From: SIG480 sp045614365
GTDB lineage: Bacteria > Bacillota > Clostridia > Oscillospirales > JAAYXM01
Direction of reading: 5' to 3'
Assembly: GCA_045614365.1 (NCBI GenBank)
Contig: JAZLCV010000018.1
Location: 1 to 14,907 of the forward strand
DNA: 14,907 nt
How positions within the stretch are numbered: the stretch's first letter is position 1; each line of letters starts with the position of its first letter. The position numbers and the translations under genes are program-made. This document shows positions 1-8,900 of the stretch, in pieces. The notes beneath the pieces are model-generated. The model had not been told where the DNA came from, did not search any database, and saw only the letters and a program-made list of their open reading frames with translations.

Positions 1-1445
1 GCAGTTACTCTTGCAAGCATTATTCTGACCATTTTGTCTTCCGCCGGGTCAAGGTATACGTTCTTGAATGTTACCGGGCCTTCAACCGATGCAGGATAAT
101 ATCCAACATATTTCCCGCCAACGTAAACGTAAATGCCGGCACCCTTGTCAAATCTCGGATACTCTATTGTCATATCATACCATCCGGCTTTTTCCACATT
201 CTGCATAACCACTGCAAGCTGCATCATTTTTTTATTTTGCAGACCGGCAGCAATATTGAACCACGTTTCTGTAGCATGCTCTTCACCAAGGTGATATGGA
301 GTGAAATAAAAACAATCCTTATCAACCCCAACAGTACTTACGCCGACATTCGTTCTGTTTTTATCCAGAATCCATCCCGCTTCAGACGAAACAGTCAAAT
401 TGTTAAGTGATGCTGTGTTTCCTTTTGACATTGTACCCGTATTAAATTTAAGCACATAAGGATCATTCTCACCGCGAGCAACATTCACGTTCACTATTTT
501 TTCAGCAGCGGAACCATCACCAAAGGCTGCGGTAAGCTTTACTGTTGCTGTTCCCGCCTTTGTTGCAGTGAGCTTTCCGTTGAGAACCTCATCGGTATAG
601 TTTGTTCTGTCATTTGTGAATGTTACTGCATCGCCTGTTACTTCAACCTTGATTGTTGCATCGTCCGCTTCTGCTGTTGAAGTATATCCGCTGTAATTTA
701 CAGCTGCTTCACCAATAAATGCCTGTGCGGTGAAATCAAGGCTATCTCCGTTTGCGAGATTTACATTTTCAATTTCTTCTCCGCTTGTATTTTTCACAGA
801 AACACTTTTCTCGGACGATGCGTTGGTGGGGGTAAGAGTAATAGACTCAATTCCTATGAAGCGAGCTATTCCGTTAGTTACTTTTGCAATCATAAATTTA
901 ACTTTACCGTCTTCATCCGGAGTAAGATATACGTTTTCAAATACATCTTCTTCGCCTGTATTTGATGCACAGGTAAAGGAACCTACATAATTTCCATCCG
1001 CATATAAGAATGCATCGGCACCTCTCAAATGATCCATTGTTGTAAGCTTTATATCATACCAGCCCGTTGGCACATCCTTTACATTGAAAGTAAACTGTTC
1101 ATTTCTTTTTTCGTTTGATGCTATTGTCAACCACGAATATGTATCGCTATCGCTAGCCCCGTCTTTTATAATCTGAAGCCATAATCCTGTTGTACCATCA
1201 TACATATTCTTCGATAACGCATTGCTCTCAGATTCATTCTTCACCAGTTCCCATCCGGCAGTTTCGCTTACCGTTACTTTGGAAAGATTAAACGTACTTG
1301 CATTTGCAGGAACTATTATTGTACTACTATTAAAATTAACCGTTATTTCCCCTTCCGCTGCAAAAGCAAATGCAGGGGTGAGAGAAAGTGCGAGTGCGAG
1401 GGTAATGATAAATGCGAGACTTCTTTTAAAGAAATTCTTTTTCAC
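1..1445 (-). CDS. Secreted modular protein with repeats shared with the giant lyase (partial, C-terminus beyond left edge)
   Basis: The frame is open from a GTG at 1443-1445 to the left edge (481 full codons). The GTG is preferred because a GGAGG lies 8 bases upstream and the first residues form a signal peptide: basic MKKNFFKRS, then a hydrophobic stretch ending in AFAFAA near residue 30. Mature residues about 35-207 form one copy of a module with the signature GWYD, then a FLYADGNYVG-like strand, then YLTPDEDG, and ending TLTPT. Residues about 212-322 form a second module type (YSGY, then VTGD, then YTDEVLN). Residues from about 330 start another copy of the first module, cut by the edge. 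All three resemble the N-terminal stalk of the giant protein at 5954-14524. I do not recognise a named family. I infer an extracellular glycan-binding or adhesive protein, possibly carrying a catalytic or SLH region beyond the edge. It follows the solute-binding gene by 15 bases, so it is probably in the same operon. Confidence 0.85.
   Translation of the reverse strand, partial: MKKNFFKRSLAFIITLALALSLTPAFAFAAEGEITVNFNSSTIIVPANASTFNLSKVTVSETAGWELVKNESESNALSKNMYDGTTGLWLQIIKDGASDSDTYSWLTIASNEKRNEQFTFNVKDVPTGWYDIKLTTMDHLRGADAFLYADGNYVGSFTCASNTGEEDVFENVYLTPDEDGKVKFMIAKVTNGIARFIGIESITLTPTNASSEKSVSVKNTSGEEIENVNLANGDSLDFTAQAFIGEAAVNYSGYTSTAEADDATIKVEVTGDAVTFTNDRTNYTDEVLNGKLTATKAGTATVKLTAAFGDGSAAEKIVNVNVARGENDPYVLKFNTGTMSKGNTASLNNLTVSSEAGWILDKNRTNVGVSTVGVDKDCFYFTPYHLGEEHATETWFNIAAGLQNKKMMQLAVVMQNVEKAGWYDMTIEYPRFDKGAGIYVYVGGKYVGYYPASVEGPVTFKNVYLDPAEDKMVRIMLARVT
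3..1343 (-). repeat. Two copies of the GWYD/YVGYY module and one YSGY module in the partial gene
   Basis: Copy 1 covers about 825-1343 and copy 2 about 3-458 (cut by the edge). Between them lies one YSGY/YTDEVLN module. Shared landmarks of the two copies are an N-terminal FN strand, AGW, an aromatic-rich strand with W followed by 'QF' or 'MQL', GWYD, YVG, 'VYL.P', and an 'ARV' or 'AKV' strand. The copies have diverged in DNA, so these are old domain duplications and not recent tandem repeats. Boundaries are approximate, from reading the translated sequence. Confidence 0.7.
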
Positions 1446-1453
1446 TTTAAGTT

Positions 1454-1458
1454 CCTCC
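1454..1458 (-). promoter_or_regulatory. Ribosome binding site supporting a GTG start
   Basis: On the minus strand AGGGAGG sits with an 8-base spacer before the GTG at 1445, inside the 15-base gap after the solute-binding gene. No in-frame ATG near the signal peptide offers a better start, so this site decides the start. Confidence 0.8.
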
Positions 1459-1460
1459 CT

Positions 1461-3023
1461 TTATTTTACTCTGTTATACGCCGTTTCATATGCTTTCAAA
1501 AGCTCATCAATGCCCATTGAAGCGAGGTCTGCAGCAAAGGCATCAAAGCCGGAGAGCGGTTCTGTACCGAGGATAAACTTTGAAATCATTTCCTGCGTAT
1601 ATGTGTTGATTTCTACGCCGGTACTCTCGGTGATCTTCTTTTCCTCATCATTAAGCCCGAGCCAGCTTGTCGGGTTGGCATTGGGCATTGTATGCTCAAG
1701 CACCATTGAACGTGTTTCGTTGATAAGGTCAGATTCGAACGAATTTACCGCTTCAGGATCAAATCTTGCAACCGTTCCCGGAAGAGCAAAACCATACATA
1801 GTGTTCGGTTGCGAACCGTTCTCATCTGTGATATATACCTTTTGGCCGTCAACTACGTTATATGTCTCGCCTTCTTTACCCCAAGAGAGAAGCTCCATAG
1901 CTTCATCAGAATAGAACCAGTCGAGGAATTTCATTGCATTTGTAATGCGTTTTTCATCATTTGTGTTACAAACCACATAACCGTAAGAGTCGATATTCTT
2001 CTTTGCCACCATAGAAAGTCCCGTTTTTTCGTTCATAACCGGAGGTGCAATTGCCTTGAAGGTGTAATCCTCGCTGACGTTTGCTCTTCCAAGAGGTGTG
2101 AAGAAGTCAATTCTCGTCTGGAATTCCGGGAAGATAAATCCGCGGCCTGTTGCTACAAGCTCCTGCCATGAATTAACATTTATTGTAAGAAAATCCGACG
2201 GAATGAGCTTTTCATTGAGCATCCGGTTCAAGAATGTGATAACCTCAAGCATCGTATCTTCCTGGGCGCCGTAGCACCACTTTTCATTATCAAAGTCGTA
2301 ATATACGCCTCTTTCAAAATACGGTTTCCACGAAGTTCCGATTATGTCGATATTTTGCATTCCGCTTCTCATACAGAACGGGAAGCTGTCGGGATATAAC
2401 TCCTTGAGCGTACGGCAAGCCTCTATAAACTCCGTCTGTGTTGTCGGAGCGGAAAGTCCGTGCTTTTTGAAAACATCTTCGCGATACATCCACGCACGAA
2501 CACTCTGCATTCCCTCTCTGCCGTAGGTAGGGCTGTAGTAAACCTTACCGTCTACTGCTTTTCTCGGAACAATGAGTGAATTGTAAACCTCTTCACTGAG
2601 CGAATCAACAAAAGCATTGTAGTTTGGCATAACGTCTGCATAGTCATCCAGTGCAACAAGAGCCCCCTGCTGCATATATGTATCCGTGGACGGCTTGTAG
2701 TCAAACGTCATAAGATCCGGAAGCATCTCCGGAGCCGCAAACATAACGGATATTTTTGTTACAAACTCTGAGCTCGGGATATCGGTAACATCAACATTTG
2801 CTCCGGTTCCTTCCCTGATGTACTCCCATGCCCTACTGTCTCCTGAAGCAGGCCATGAGGGATGACTCATGATAACAACTTTAACAGTGTCATCGAGGGT
2901 GAGTGGGCTTGAGTCGTGACCTCCACCCATTTGCGCTTGTGTCCCGTTTTTTCCGCATGCCGTAAGCATTAAAAGCATCACGGTTGCGAGAAGCAGACAC
3001 ATAAGTTTTGTTTTCCTTTTCAT
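1461..3023 (-). CDS. Extracellular solute-binding lipoprotein, CUT1 family, LplA/YtcQ-like
   Basis: This is the substrate-capture subunit of a carbohydrate ABC importer, 520 residues, the usual size for the LplA/YtcQ group. The N-terminus is a lipoprotein signal: basic MKRKTK, a hydrophobic core, and lipobox LTAC with the acylated cysteine at 23. Family landmarks are LPDLMTFD at 101-108, a region near 155-165 reading VDGKVYYSP, YREDVFKKHGL at 180-190, and WGKEGETY at 381-388 followed by VDGQ. The C-terminal segment with KFILG, MGIDELL and a final AY..AY is also typical of the group. The start has a GGAGG 9 bases upstream. It lies 52 bases after the ligand-less amidohydrolase and 15 before the partial modular gene. 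No permease or ATPase gene is in the window, so its partners must lie elsewhere. The ligand is not readable from sequence; released oligosaccharides are the natural guess from the neighbours. Confidence 0.93.
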   Translation of the reverse strand: MKRKTKLMCLLLATVMLLMLTACGKNGTQAQMGGGHDSSPLTLDDTVKVVIMSHPSWPASGDSRAWEYIREGTGANVDVTDIPSSEFVTKISVMFAAPEMLPDLMTFDYKPSTDTYMQQGALVALDDYADVMPNYNAFVDSLSEEVYNSLIVPRKAVDGKVYYSPTYGREGMQSVRAWMYREDVFKKHGLSAPTTQTEFIEACRTLKELYPDSFPFCMRSGMQNIDIIGTSWKPYFERGVYYDFDNEKWCYGAQEDTMLEVITFLNRMLNEKLIPSDFLTINVNSWQELVATGRGFIFPEFQTRIDFFTPLGRANVSEDYTFKAIAPPVMNEKTGLSMVAKKNIDSYGYVVCNTNDEKRITNAMKFLDWFYSDEAMELLSWGKEGETYNVVDGQKVYITDENGSQPNTMYGFALPGTVARFDPEAVNSFESDLINETRSMVLEHTMPNANPTSWLGLNDEEKKITESTGVEINTYTQEMISKFILGTEPLSGFDAFAADLASMGIDELLKAYETAYNRVK

Positions 3024-3032
3024 ATTGCTTTT

Positions 3033-3037
3033 CCTCC
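3033..3037 (-). promoter_or_regulatory. Strong ribosome binding site of the solute-binding protein gene
   Basis: AAAAGGAGG on the minus strand with a 9-base spacer to the ATG at 3023. It is among the strongest sites in the operon, fitting a gene needing high expression, and lies just downstream of the small hairpin at 3047-3063. Confidence 0.75.
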
Positions 3038-3046
3038 TTTTATATT

Positions 3047-3063
3047 CAACGCTTTTTGCGTTG
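3047..3063 (-). other. Intercistronic inverted repeat (6-bp stem, 5-base loop) upstream of the solute-binding gene
   Basis: The minus strand reads CAACGC, a loop of five A, then GCGTTG: a perfect 6-bp stem. It lies in the 52-base gap, the longest in the operon, and is followed by an A-rich stretch and the ribosome binding site. There is no T-tract after it on the coding strand, so it is not a standard intrinsic terminator. It could be an mRNA processing or stability element that sets the level of the binding-protein message, but a 6-bp stem may also arise by chance. Confidence 0.4.
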
Positions 3064-3075
3064 TTCTACTGACAT

Positions 3076-3879
3076 TTACATTATTCCAAACGGAGATGCC
3101 CCGTTTTGCATAACTTTCTGCGCATCAATATACTGTGCAAACTCAATTCTGACAAGGTTGGTTTCTATATAGTTAAACGGCGAAAGCGATCCGAAACAAA
3201 TTTGTCCGTAAGCGCAATTCTCATTCAACCAATTTGAAAAATCAGTTTCAATCAAAGGCATCTGAGTCGTATCAAAATAGATGTTGTTGCGTTTTTTTAT
3301 AAGCTCACAGAGTTTCACTCCGCCTGATGCTGGATTTATGCCTGTAATAATCGTATTTACATTTTCATACTGTGATAAAAGTGCAAACAACTCTTCGCCG
3401 GAAATGTTATTCTCGACATCTTTTAAGCTTCTGCCTCTATAGTTTTCAAAACCGGCATTTATCCTGACCGGAAGTTTGAACTCTTCAGCAAGCTGCATTA
3501 CTTTTCCGGCTCTATGAATCGGAAAATACTCGTCATAAAGCATCTCCAGAGCAAGTGAAAAACCGTGATATAACGGAGCTAACTCGAATCCGCAAAATCC
3601 GTGGGCTATCATATTACGGGCATCATCCTCCCACTTTGGATAAGTTGGATTCACAATTGCAAGCGGAAGGAACTTCGTTCTGCCGCTATATGCCGACAAC
3701 TCATCATACAGCTCAAAATTCGCAACATTGGCATCCTTATAAAACAGTCCGTTCAAATTTGCAATCACCATATGCGTAATTCCGCACTCCTGCGCAAGAG
3801 TATCTAATCCTGTGAGATTATTGAATTCTAGATTTCTGAAAGGCCAGTGGCCTACATAGGCGTTGATATCAACAAACAT
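3076..3879 (-). CDS. Amidohydrolase-2-like TIM-barrel protein lacking the usual metal ligands
   Basis: The 267-residue protein has the layout of amidohydrolase family 2 (metal-dependent TIM-barrel hydrolases, lactonases and decarboxylases), but the expected ligand positions are changed. The N-terminal HxH is N6-A-Y8 in MFVDINAYVGHWPFR. The strand that normally carries a histidine after 'LPV' reads RIN (N141). The later histidine strand reads TGINPAS near 179-185. The usual FGSD reads FGSL (L232). The conserved-looking GHWPFR at 10-15 is the kind of motif I associate with a divergent subfamily, so this may be a defined lineage and not a decaying copy. The gene starts 3 bases after the intact amidohydrolase gene and has only a distant AAGGA, suggesting translational coupling. 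It may be a structural or regulatory partner, or an enzyme with a different chemistry. The fold is fairly sure, the function unknown. Confidence 0.82.
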   Translation of the reverse strand: MFVDINAYVGHWPFRNLEFNNLTGLDTLAQECGITHMVIANLNGLFYKDANVANFELYDELSAYSGRTKFLPLAIVNPTYPKWEDDARNMIAHGFCGFELAPLYHGFSLALEMLYDEYFPIHRAGKVMQLAEEFKLPVRINAGFENYRGRSLKDVENNISGEELFALLSQYENVNTIITGINPASGGVKLCELIKKRNNIYFDTTQMPLIETDFSNWLNENCAYGQICFGSLSPFNYIETNLVRIEFAQYIDAQKVMQNGASPFGIM

Positions 3880-3882
3880 AGC

Positions 3883-4704
3883 CTATCTCACCATCCTTTC
3901 GATAAAACGCTCAAACGCAGTACCGCGCAATATGGTTTTTTTATCTGCTTCCGCTATTCTTGCGCCGAGAATTTTACCTACACATGTTGACCATGAACCG
4001 TCCGTACCAAACAGTATCCTGTCTGCGCCAAGAAGCTCCACCGCTTCTTCCATTTGCGGTCGGTCATACAAACTGCCACTCATATCTGTATACACATTTG
4101 GGCAATCAACAATAGCCTTCAGATTGTACTTCCACTCCGAGATTGTAAAATGCCCCATAACAAAAGTTGCTTCAGGATATTTCTTTGCGGCGTTTGCCAT
4201 ATGTACGCCTGTTGAAACAAGCGGCTGAACAAGTTTATTTTTGGGATTCGGAATATGCATTGAATGCTGCAGTATCGGCACATCAAGCTCGATACATTTT
4301 TCAATCACGGGAGCATAAACCGGATCATCCATGAAATAATCAAAATACAGCTTTACCCCGACGAACCCGAGTTTGTTTATGCAACGGTCAATTTCCGCAA
4401 CCGCTTCTTTTGCATATCCGGGATGGACGTATGCCATACCAAACACTTTCCCGGGATAGCGCTGAGTTGCCGAATAAGTGACGTTATTTGCTGAAACAAA
4501 CTTTTCCGGAAGACATCGCTTATCATCCACCACCGGAAGTGAAGTTACAATTTTATCCACGCCCAATCTCGTAAGCTCGCTCACGGTCTTATCTGCAAAA
4601 GGAATATCCAGTTCTGTATATCCGCCCATATTCCCCCACAAATGCTCGTGCCACGCAACAACAGGGTTCTCATACATAAGAGAGAGTTTTTCTTTTATGT
4701 TCAT
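3883..4704 (-). CDS. Amidohydrolase family 2 (metal-dependent TIM-barrel hydrolase)
   Basis: The 273-residue protein keeps the metal-centre pattern of the family: H19-E-H21 (WHEH) near the N-terminus, K118 in VGVKLY, H147 in LQHSMH, H185 in VMGHF, and D235 in LFGTDG. Family members hydrolyse lactones, amides or related bonds, or decarboxylate aromatic and sugar-derived acids; no signal peptide is seen, so it acts in the cytoplasm. The start is chosen at the ATG at 4704. The frame also allows a TTG at 4716, but AGGTAGGAG would directly abut that codon, whereas it is 12 bases from the ATG. The ribosome binding site overlaps the stop codon of the aminotransferase gene, so the two are probably coupled. 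In this context the substrate may be a sugar lactone or an acylated or amidated intermediate, which is inference. Confidence 0.9.
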   Translation of the reverse strand: MNIKEKLSLMYENPVVAWHEHLWGNMGGYTELDIPFADKTVSELTRLGVDKIVTSLPVVDDKRCLPEKFVSANNVTYSATQRYPGKVFGMAYVHPGYAKEAVAEIDRCINKLGFVGVKLYFDYFMDDPVYAPVIEKCIELDVPILQHSMHIPNPKNKLVQPLVSTGVHMANAAKKYPEATFVMGHFTISEWKYNLKAIVDCPNVYTDMSGSLYDRPQMEEAVELLGADRILFGTDGSWSTCVGKILGARIAEADKKTILRGTAFERFIERMVR

Positions 4705-4716
4705 CTGACATCTCAA

Positions 4717-4725
4717 CTCCTACCT
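4717..4725 (-). promoter_or_regulatory. Ribosome binding site overlapping the aminotransferase stop codon; decides the amidohydrolase start
   Basis: The minus strand reads AGGTAGGAG, containing the TAG stop (4720-4722) of the upstream aminotransferase gene. It touches the TTG at 4716 but is 12 bases from the ATG at 4704, so the ATG is the likelier start. Confidence 0.65.
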
Positions 4726-5946
4726 GCCAGCTCTGAAATATGAGCATACTTTCTCAAAAGCCATAATCGTGTCTTCCAAATCCTGCTCTGTGAAAAACTC
4801 ATTTACCTGAAGATATATACATGTATCGAGAATTTCTTCTGCAACCGGACAATCTCCTGTTTTGTATTCAATATTCTCAAGAGGATAAGCTGTTTTTCCC
4901 GGGTATACAGTTCTGTTTTTGAATATGTCATACTGATAAACACATGACGGGATATATCCTGCGCTGGCCCGTATTCCCTCTGCCTGAAGTGCTTCGGCAA
5001 GCTCTTTATTATTTACACCGAGTTCTTTCTCATCTACACGAAGTAAATAGAACCAATATGAGCTTTCACAGCCCTCAGTTATTTTGTGAGGGAGAATCCC
5101 CGGAATTTTTCCCAGTGCACGGTTAAGCTTTTCTCCAAAGGAATGTCTTTTTCCACAGATATCTTCAACTTTATCAAGTTGAGCAAGCGCAACCGCTGCC
5201 GTGAGCTCATTCATACGATAGTTAGGCGCAAGATTCGGAACATTTTTTGCAACAGATTCACCAAAGCGGTTATAGCCCTTATCAGCGAACATCACCGCGT
5301 TGTGATATAATGTCTCGTTTTCTGTAATAATCATGCCGCCATCCCCAGCTGAAATATGCTTGAAATCATTCAGAGAAAAGCATCCGATATCACCATACGT
5401 TCCGACATACTTACCTTTATATCTGCAGCAATAAGCTTGGGCGCAGTCTTCAATTACATAAATATTTTTTTCTTTTGCAAGCTCACAAATTTTATCAATC
5501 TCACAAGCGTTACCTGCAAGATGGACAACAATTATAGCCTTCGTCCTTTCCGTAATCTTTGCCTTGACACTTTCCGCAGTTATATTGTATGAATTCGGAT
5601 CGAGATCGGCAAAAACAGGAACAGCATTCTGGTAAAGAATACCTATAACGCTCCCCATATCCGTTATCGGTGATGTTATTACTTCATCTCCAGAGCCTAT
5701 CCCGCAAGCCCCCAAAGCAACGTGAATTGCAGCTGTTCCGGAAGATGATGCAGCGCAATATTTTGAGCTGTACATATTTGCGAATTTTTCACAAAACCGC
5801 TTCGTCATTTTACCTTTCCAATAGAAAAGTGTGTTTTGCCCGAGTGCCTCCTGGACATATGCAAGTTCCTCTTTACCAAAACGCATTCCTTCACCGTACG
5901 GAGTTGTTTTTACAGGGGCGCCTCCGTGAATTGCCAGCTTCTCCAT
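4720..5946 (-). CDS. DegT/DnrJ/EryC1/StrS family PLP-dependent aminotransferase
   Basis: The 408-residue protein has the usual length and landmarks of sugar aminotransferases: N-terminal LAIHGGAPVK, SSSGTAAIHVAL near 67-78 (cofactor phosphate contact), VFADLDP at 111-117, IEDCAQ at 165-170 with the cofactor-contacting D167, and the PLP lysine K196 in FSLNDFKH followed by GDGGMI. All catalytic residues appear present. Family enzymes move an amino group to a keto-sugar, often nucleotide-linked, or to a keto-cyclitol; the opening HGG.PV motif also occurs in scyllo-inosose-type aminotransferases. No nucleotide-sugar genes are nearby, so a catabolic or modifying role on a free keto-sugar or cyclitol is possible. 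It starts 7 bases after the giant gene stop, with AAAGGA 10 bases before the ATG lying inside the end of that gene. The family is sure, the substrate is not. Confidence 0.94.
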   Translation of the reverse strand: MEKLAIHGGAPVKTTPYGEGMRFGKEELAYVQEALGQNTLFYWKGKMTKRFCEKFANMYSSKYCAASSSGTAAIHVALGACGIGSGDEVITSPITDMGSVIGILYQNAVPVFADLDPNSYNITAESVKAKITERTKAIIVVHLAGNACEIDKICELAKEKNIYVIEDCAQAYCCRYKGKYVGTYGDIGCFSLNDFKHISAGDGGMIITENETLYHNAVMFADKGYNRFGESVAKNVPNLAPNYRMNELTAAVALAQLDKVEDICGKRHSFGEKLNRALGKIPGILPHKITEGCESSYWFYLLRVDEKELGVNNKELAEALQAEGIRASAGYIPSCVYQYDIFKNRTVYPGKTAYPLENIEYKTGDCPVAEEILDTCIYLQVNEFFTEQDLEDTIMAFEKVCSYFRAGR

Positions 5947-5953
5947 TTATGAA

Positions 5954-8900
5954 TCATCCTTTCTTAATCACCCGGTCTAAAATTCTTTTTGTGAGCACTG
6001 CTATCTCAGCACGTGTTGTATAATCCTCCGGTGCGATATATCCACTCTTTCCGTTAACGATATCTGCACCGATGAGGGCCGTGACTGCGTCTTTTGCATA
6101 ATCTGCAACAGCAGCAAAGTCAGTAAATTGCGGTTCGTCGTAACTTCCGAACTCTACACCCAATTTTTCCAGCGCGCGGTAGACTATTACCATCATATCC
6201 TGACGGGTGATGTGGTTGCGCGGAGCGTAGCGATTATCACCGATACCGTTTAGAATACCGGTATTACGTGCGATTGCGAGCTCAGATGCGAAGTAATCAC
6301 TTGCCGAGACATCTGCAAAATTCTCCGCGTTATCACTTGTGAGATTAAATGCACGAACGAGGAGCAGTGCGAAATCTGCACGTGTGATGTTGCTTTCAGG
6401 AGAATAAGTCGTTACCGTTGTCCCCTTGATGATGTCATCCGAAGCAAGAGCATTTATTGCATCTGCCGCCCACATGTGGTTATCAAGATCCGTGAAACGG
6501 ACAGTGTCCGTTTCACCCGACGCGTCGGGTGCGTTTTCGGTGTTTTCTCCGGTAGTTTCATCAGTTTTCTCATCATCTTCTTTATCTGATGTTTCTTCGT
6601 CGACCTGAACTTCGTCAGGTGCGGCACCTCCGCCACCGCCACCACCGGATGGTGTGCTAGTCGACGGAGTTTCCGTTTTATCGCTTGTACCGGATGATTC
6701 GGTTTTGCTTCCTGTTGTAGAACCGTAAACCGTGATGTAAAAGTGAAGCGTTGTCTCACGTCCGCTTTCATCTGCTGCGGTAACGGCAACGTGATGCTCA
6801 CCCACTTGCGATGCGGTCGGTTTCCACAAAAGTGTTCCTGTCGAAGCATCTAAACTTGCACCGCGCGGAAGAAGAACCGGACTGTATGTGATACTTTCTT
6901 TGAGCGGACTTTCGGCAAAGACATTCACCTGCAGAGAACTTCCGGCGCTTGTCGTTAATCCTTCGTATCCCCCTACGAACGAAGGATTGTTTGCTTCTGT
7001 ATACGTAAGAGGAATCCGCGCAGACTGATTCACTTCTATATCATATACATATCCATCTTGCGGAAGTCTCGAATTTATATATTGACGTATAACGGTTACG
7101 TTTCCGAGTTCACATACAATATCATCGCCGCGCAAATAGGCGTTTTCAATTTTATATGAACCATTTCGGGTTGTGGTTCCGTTATCAACATAAATGTATT
7201 TACCTTTTACACCCGAAAGCTCACCCGCTGAAACTGTTCTGTTCGGGGTAATGACAATTTCATTTTTCTCCTCAAGGGTTTCGGTGAATTTTTTCACCTT
7301 ACCCTCAATCGCTGCAAACGTTCCGGTTCCGACCGCAACTTTGCCTTCAGCAACTGTTTCAAGAATATCGCCGTCATTTAAGTACTTATACGTATTTGCT
7401 CCGTTTTGCACGGTGTAAACTCCCACAAAACCGCGGAAATGAAGCTTTTCTCCGTTATCAAGCATTATCTCATATGTCACTGAATTATCAGTAGAATAAA
7501 AAACATAATCAATCCTTCCGCTTGTGTGCTCAATTCTCAATGCACGAGCCGATTCCGATGCTTTTGCATCACCGGCCACAATACCCATCGGCACCTCGTC
7601 AATTGCTTTCAGATAACGCTCATTGCGGTAAGGCTCAAATACAGTTGTAAAGGTTGTATTCAAGTCACTGCCGCTATGCTGCAGGAATACATATTTAAAC
7701 TTATCTATATTCTTCGTAGAAGCAATTTTTGTCGGATATCCATCTGATATGGCAAGCTGCGTTTTTGTGTCCGGATTTCTGTTTCCGCCATCCAGTATCG
7801 TCATACTGAGATGCAGTCCCTTGCCGTCTCTGAGATATTTATTGAAATCCTTAATCGCAAAATCAATCTCAATTTTTTCATCAGGAGAAATATCGCGGTC
7901 AACATTCTCAACCCATGTGTATCCCCGAGGATACACTGTCTCATATCCCCATGTAAGGGGTGAATTGGGATCTGGTCCGTAAGGGACATCTATCCCCTGA
8001 TATGTTCCTTTATACTTCCCGTTTTCATCAACCTGCGCACCGCTTACATAGTTTCCGTTTTCATCGCGTATTGTTGTGAAATCAAGACCTTTTGTCTCTG
8101 TAACCTCATTTGAAGTTGCATGGAAGGAATAAAGATGATCATCTCCGCCGAGAACCTTGAAAAAGTCTATAGTATAGGAAATCTCATCGCTTGCCTTTAT
8201 CATAATTACACTGCGGCGATAATCCTCAACAATATCCTGATACACATCCTTCGCATCCACATCCATCAGCTTAACCATTTCCGTATCATCAAAATGGTAG
8301 CTTTGACCGCGTGCATCGGATGTATTCTGCTGAATCTTATTCACCATAACCGTATTGTGAGAAAGCGTTGAGCTGCTCCACTGCAGGGTCTTAGGTTGCA
8401 TTCCCGTTGCTTCCGGATATCCAAGCTCAGGCATGAAATTAAGACCGTATGCCGTCATTCCGAGGTTTAAGGAATCTGTATGTCCGTGACCGCCGTTAAG
8501 TCCGAAATACATCCATACATCATGACGGTTTTCATAGCTTCCCGAGCTTATCTTATCGCTATGATCTTCACCTGAGCGAAGAGCTGCAAACCCAAAGCCC
8601 GTAAGCATATTGGACGGAATCCTGAATGTTCCATATTCATCAATAACCTCTTGAACCTCATCTGACAGAAGCTCAGGATTCTCGTGTTCAATGCCGTATC
8701 TGAGTCCCTCTGTTTTATTTCCGTTAAAATAGTATATCAACTGTGCATATATCGGTTCTCTGTACATCTTCCAGCCGGCATTCGCCTGGAATCCCGTTGC
8801 CCAATGCAATTGCGCCATAGCATAATCCGTATCACCTATCTGCGGAGTATACCCCGGAGACATGAGCTGTATACTGTGTTCAACCATCTTCTTGAACTTC

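Noticed and set aside
1222..1914. Plus-strand open frame of 230 codons
   Set aside because: It lies antisense across the end of the solute-binding gene and the start of the partial modular gene, both strongly supported by motifs and ribosome binding sites. Its composition (Ser/Val/Leu-rich) is typical of an antisense shadow.
3047..3063. Intrinsic terminator ending the operon before the solute-binding gene
   Set aside because: The stem is only 6 bp and has no T-tract on the coding strand; it is followed by an A-rich stretch and a strong ribosome binding site.
4705..4716. TTG start giving four extra residues on the intact amidohydrolase
   Set aside because: The ribosome binding site would directly touch the TTG, leaving no spacer; the ATG at 4704 is better placed.
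6454..6849. Minus-strand 131-codon frame in another phase within the giant gene
   Set aside because: It overlaps the Ig-like domain, linker and SLH start in the main frame, which are clearly coding; the alternative has no recognisable domain.
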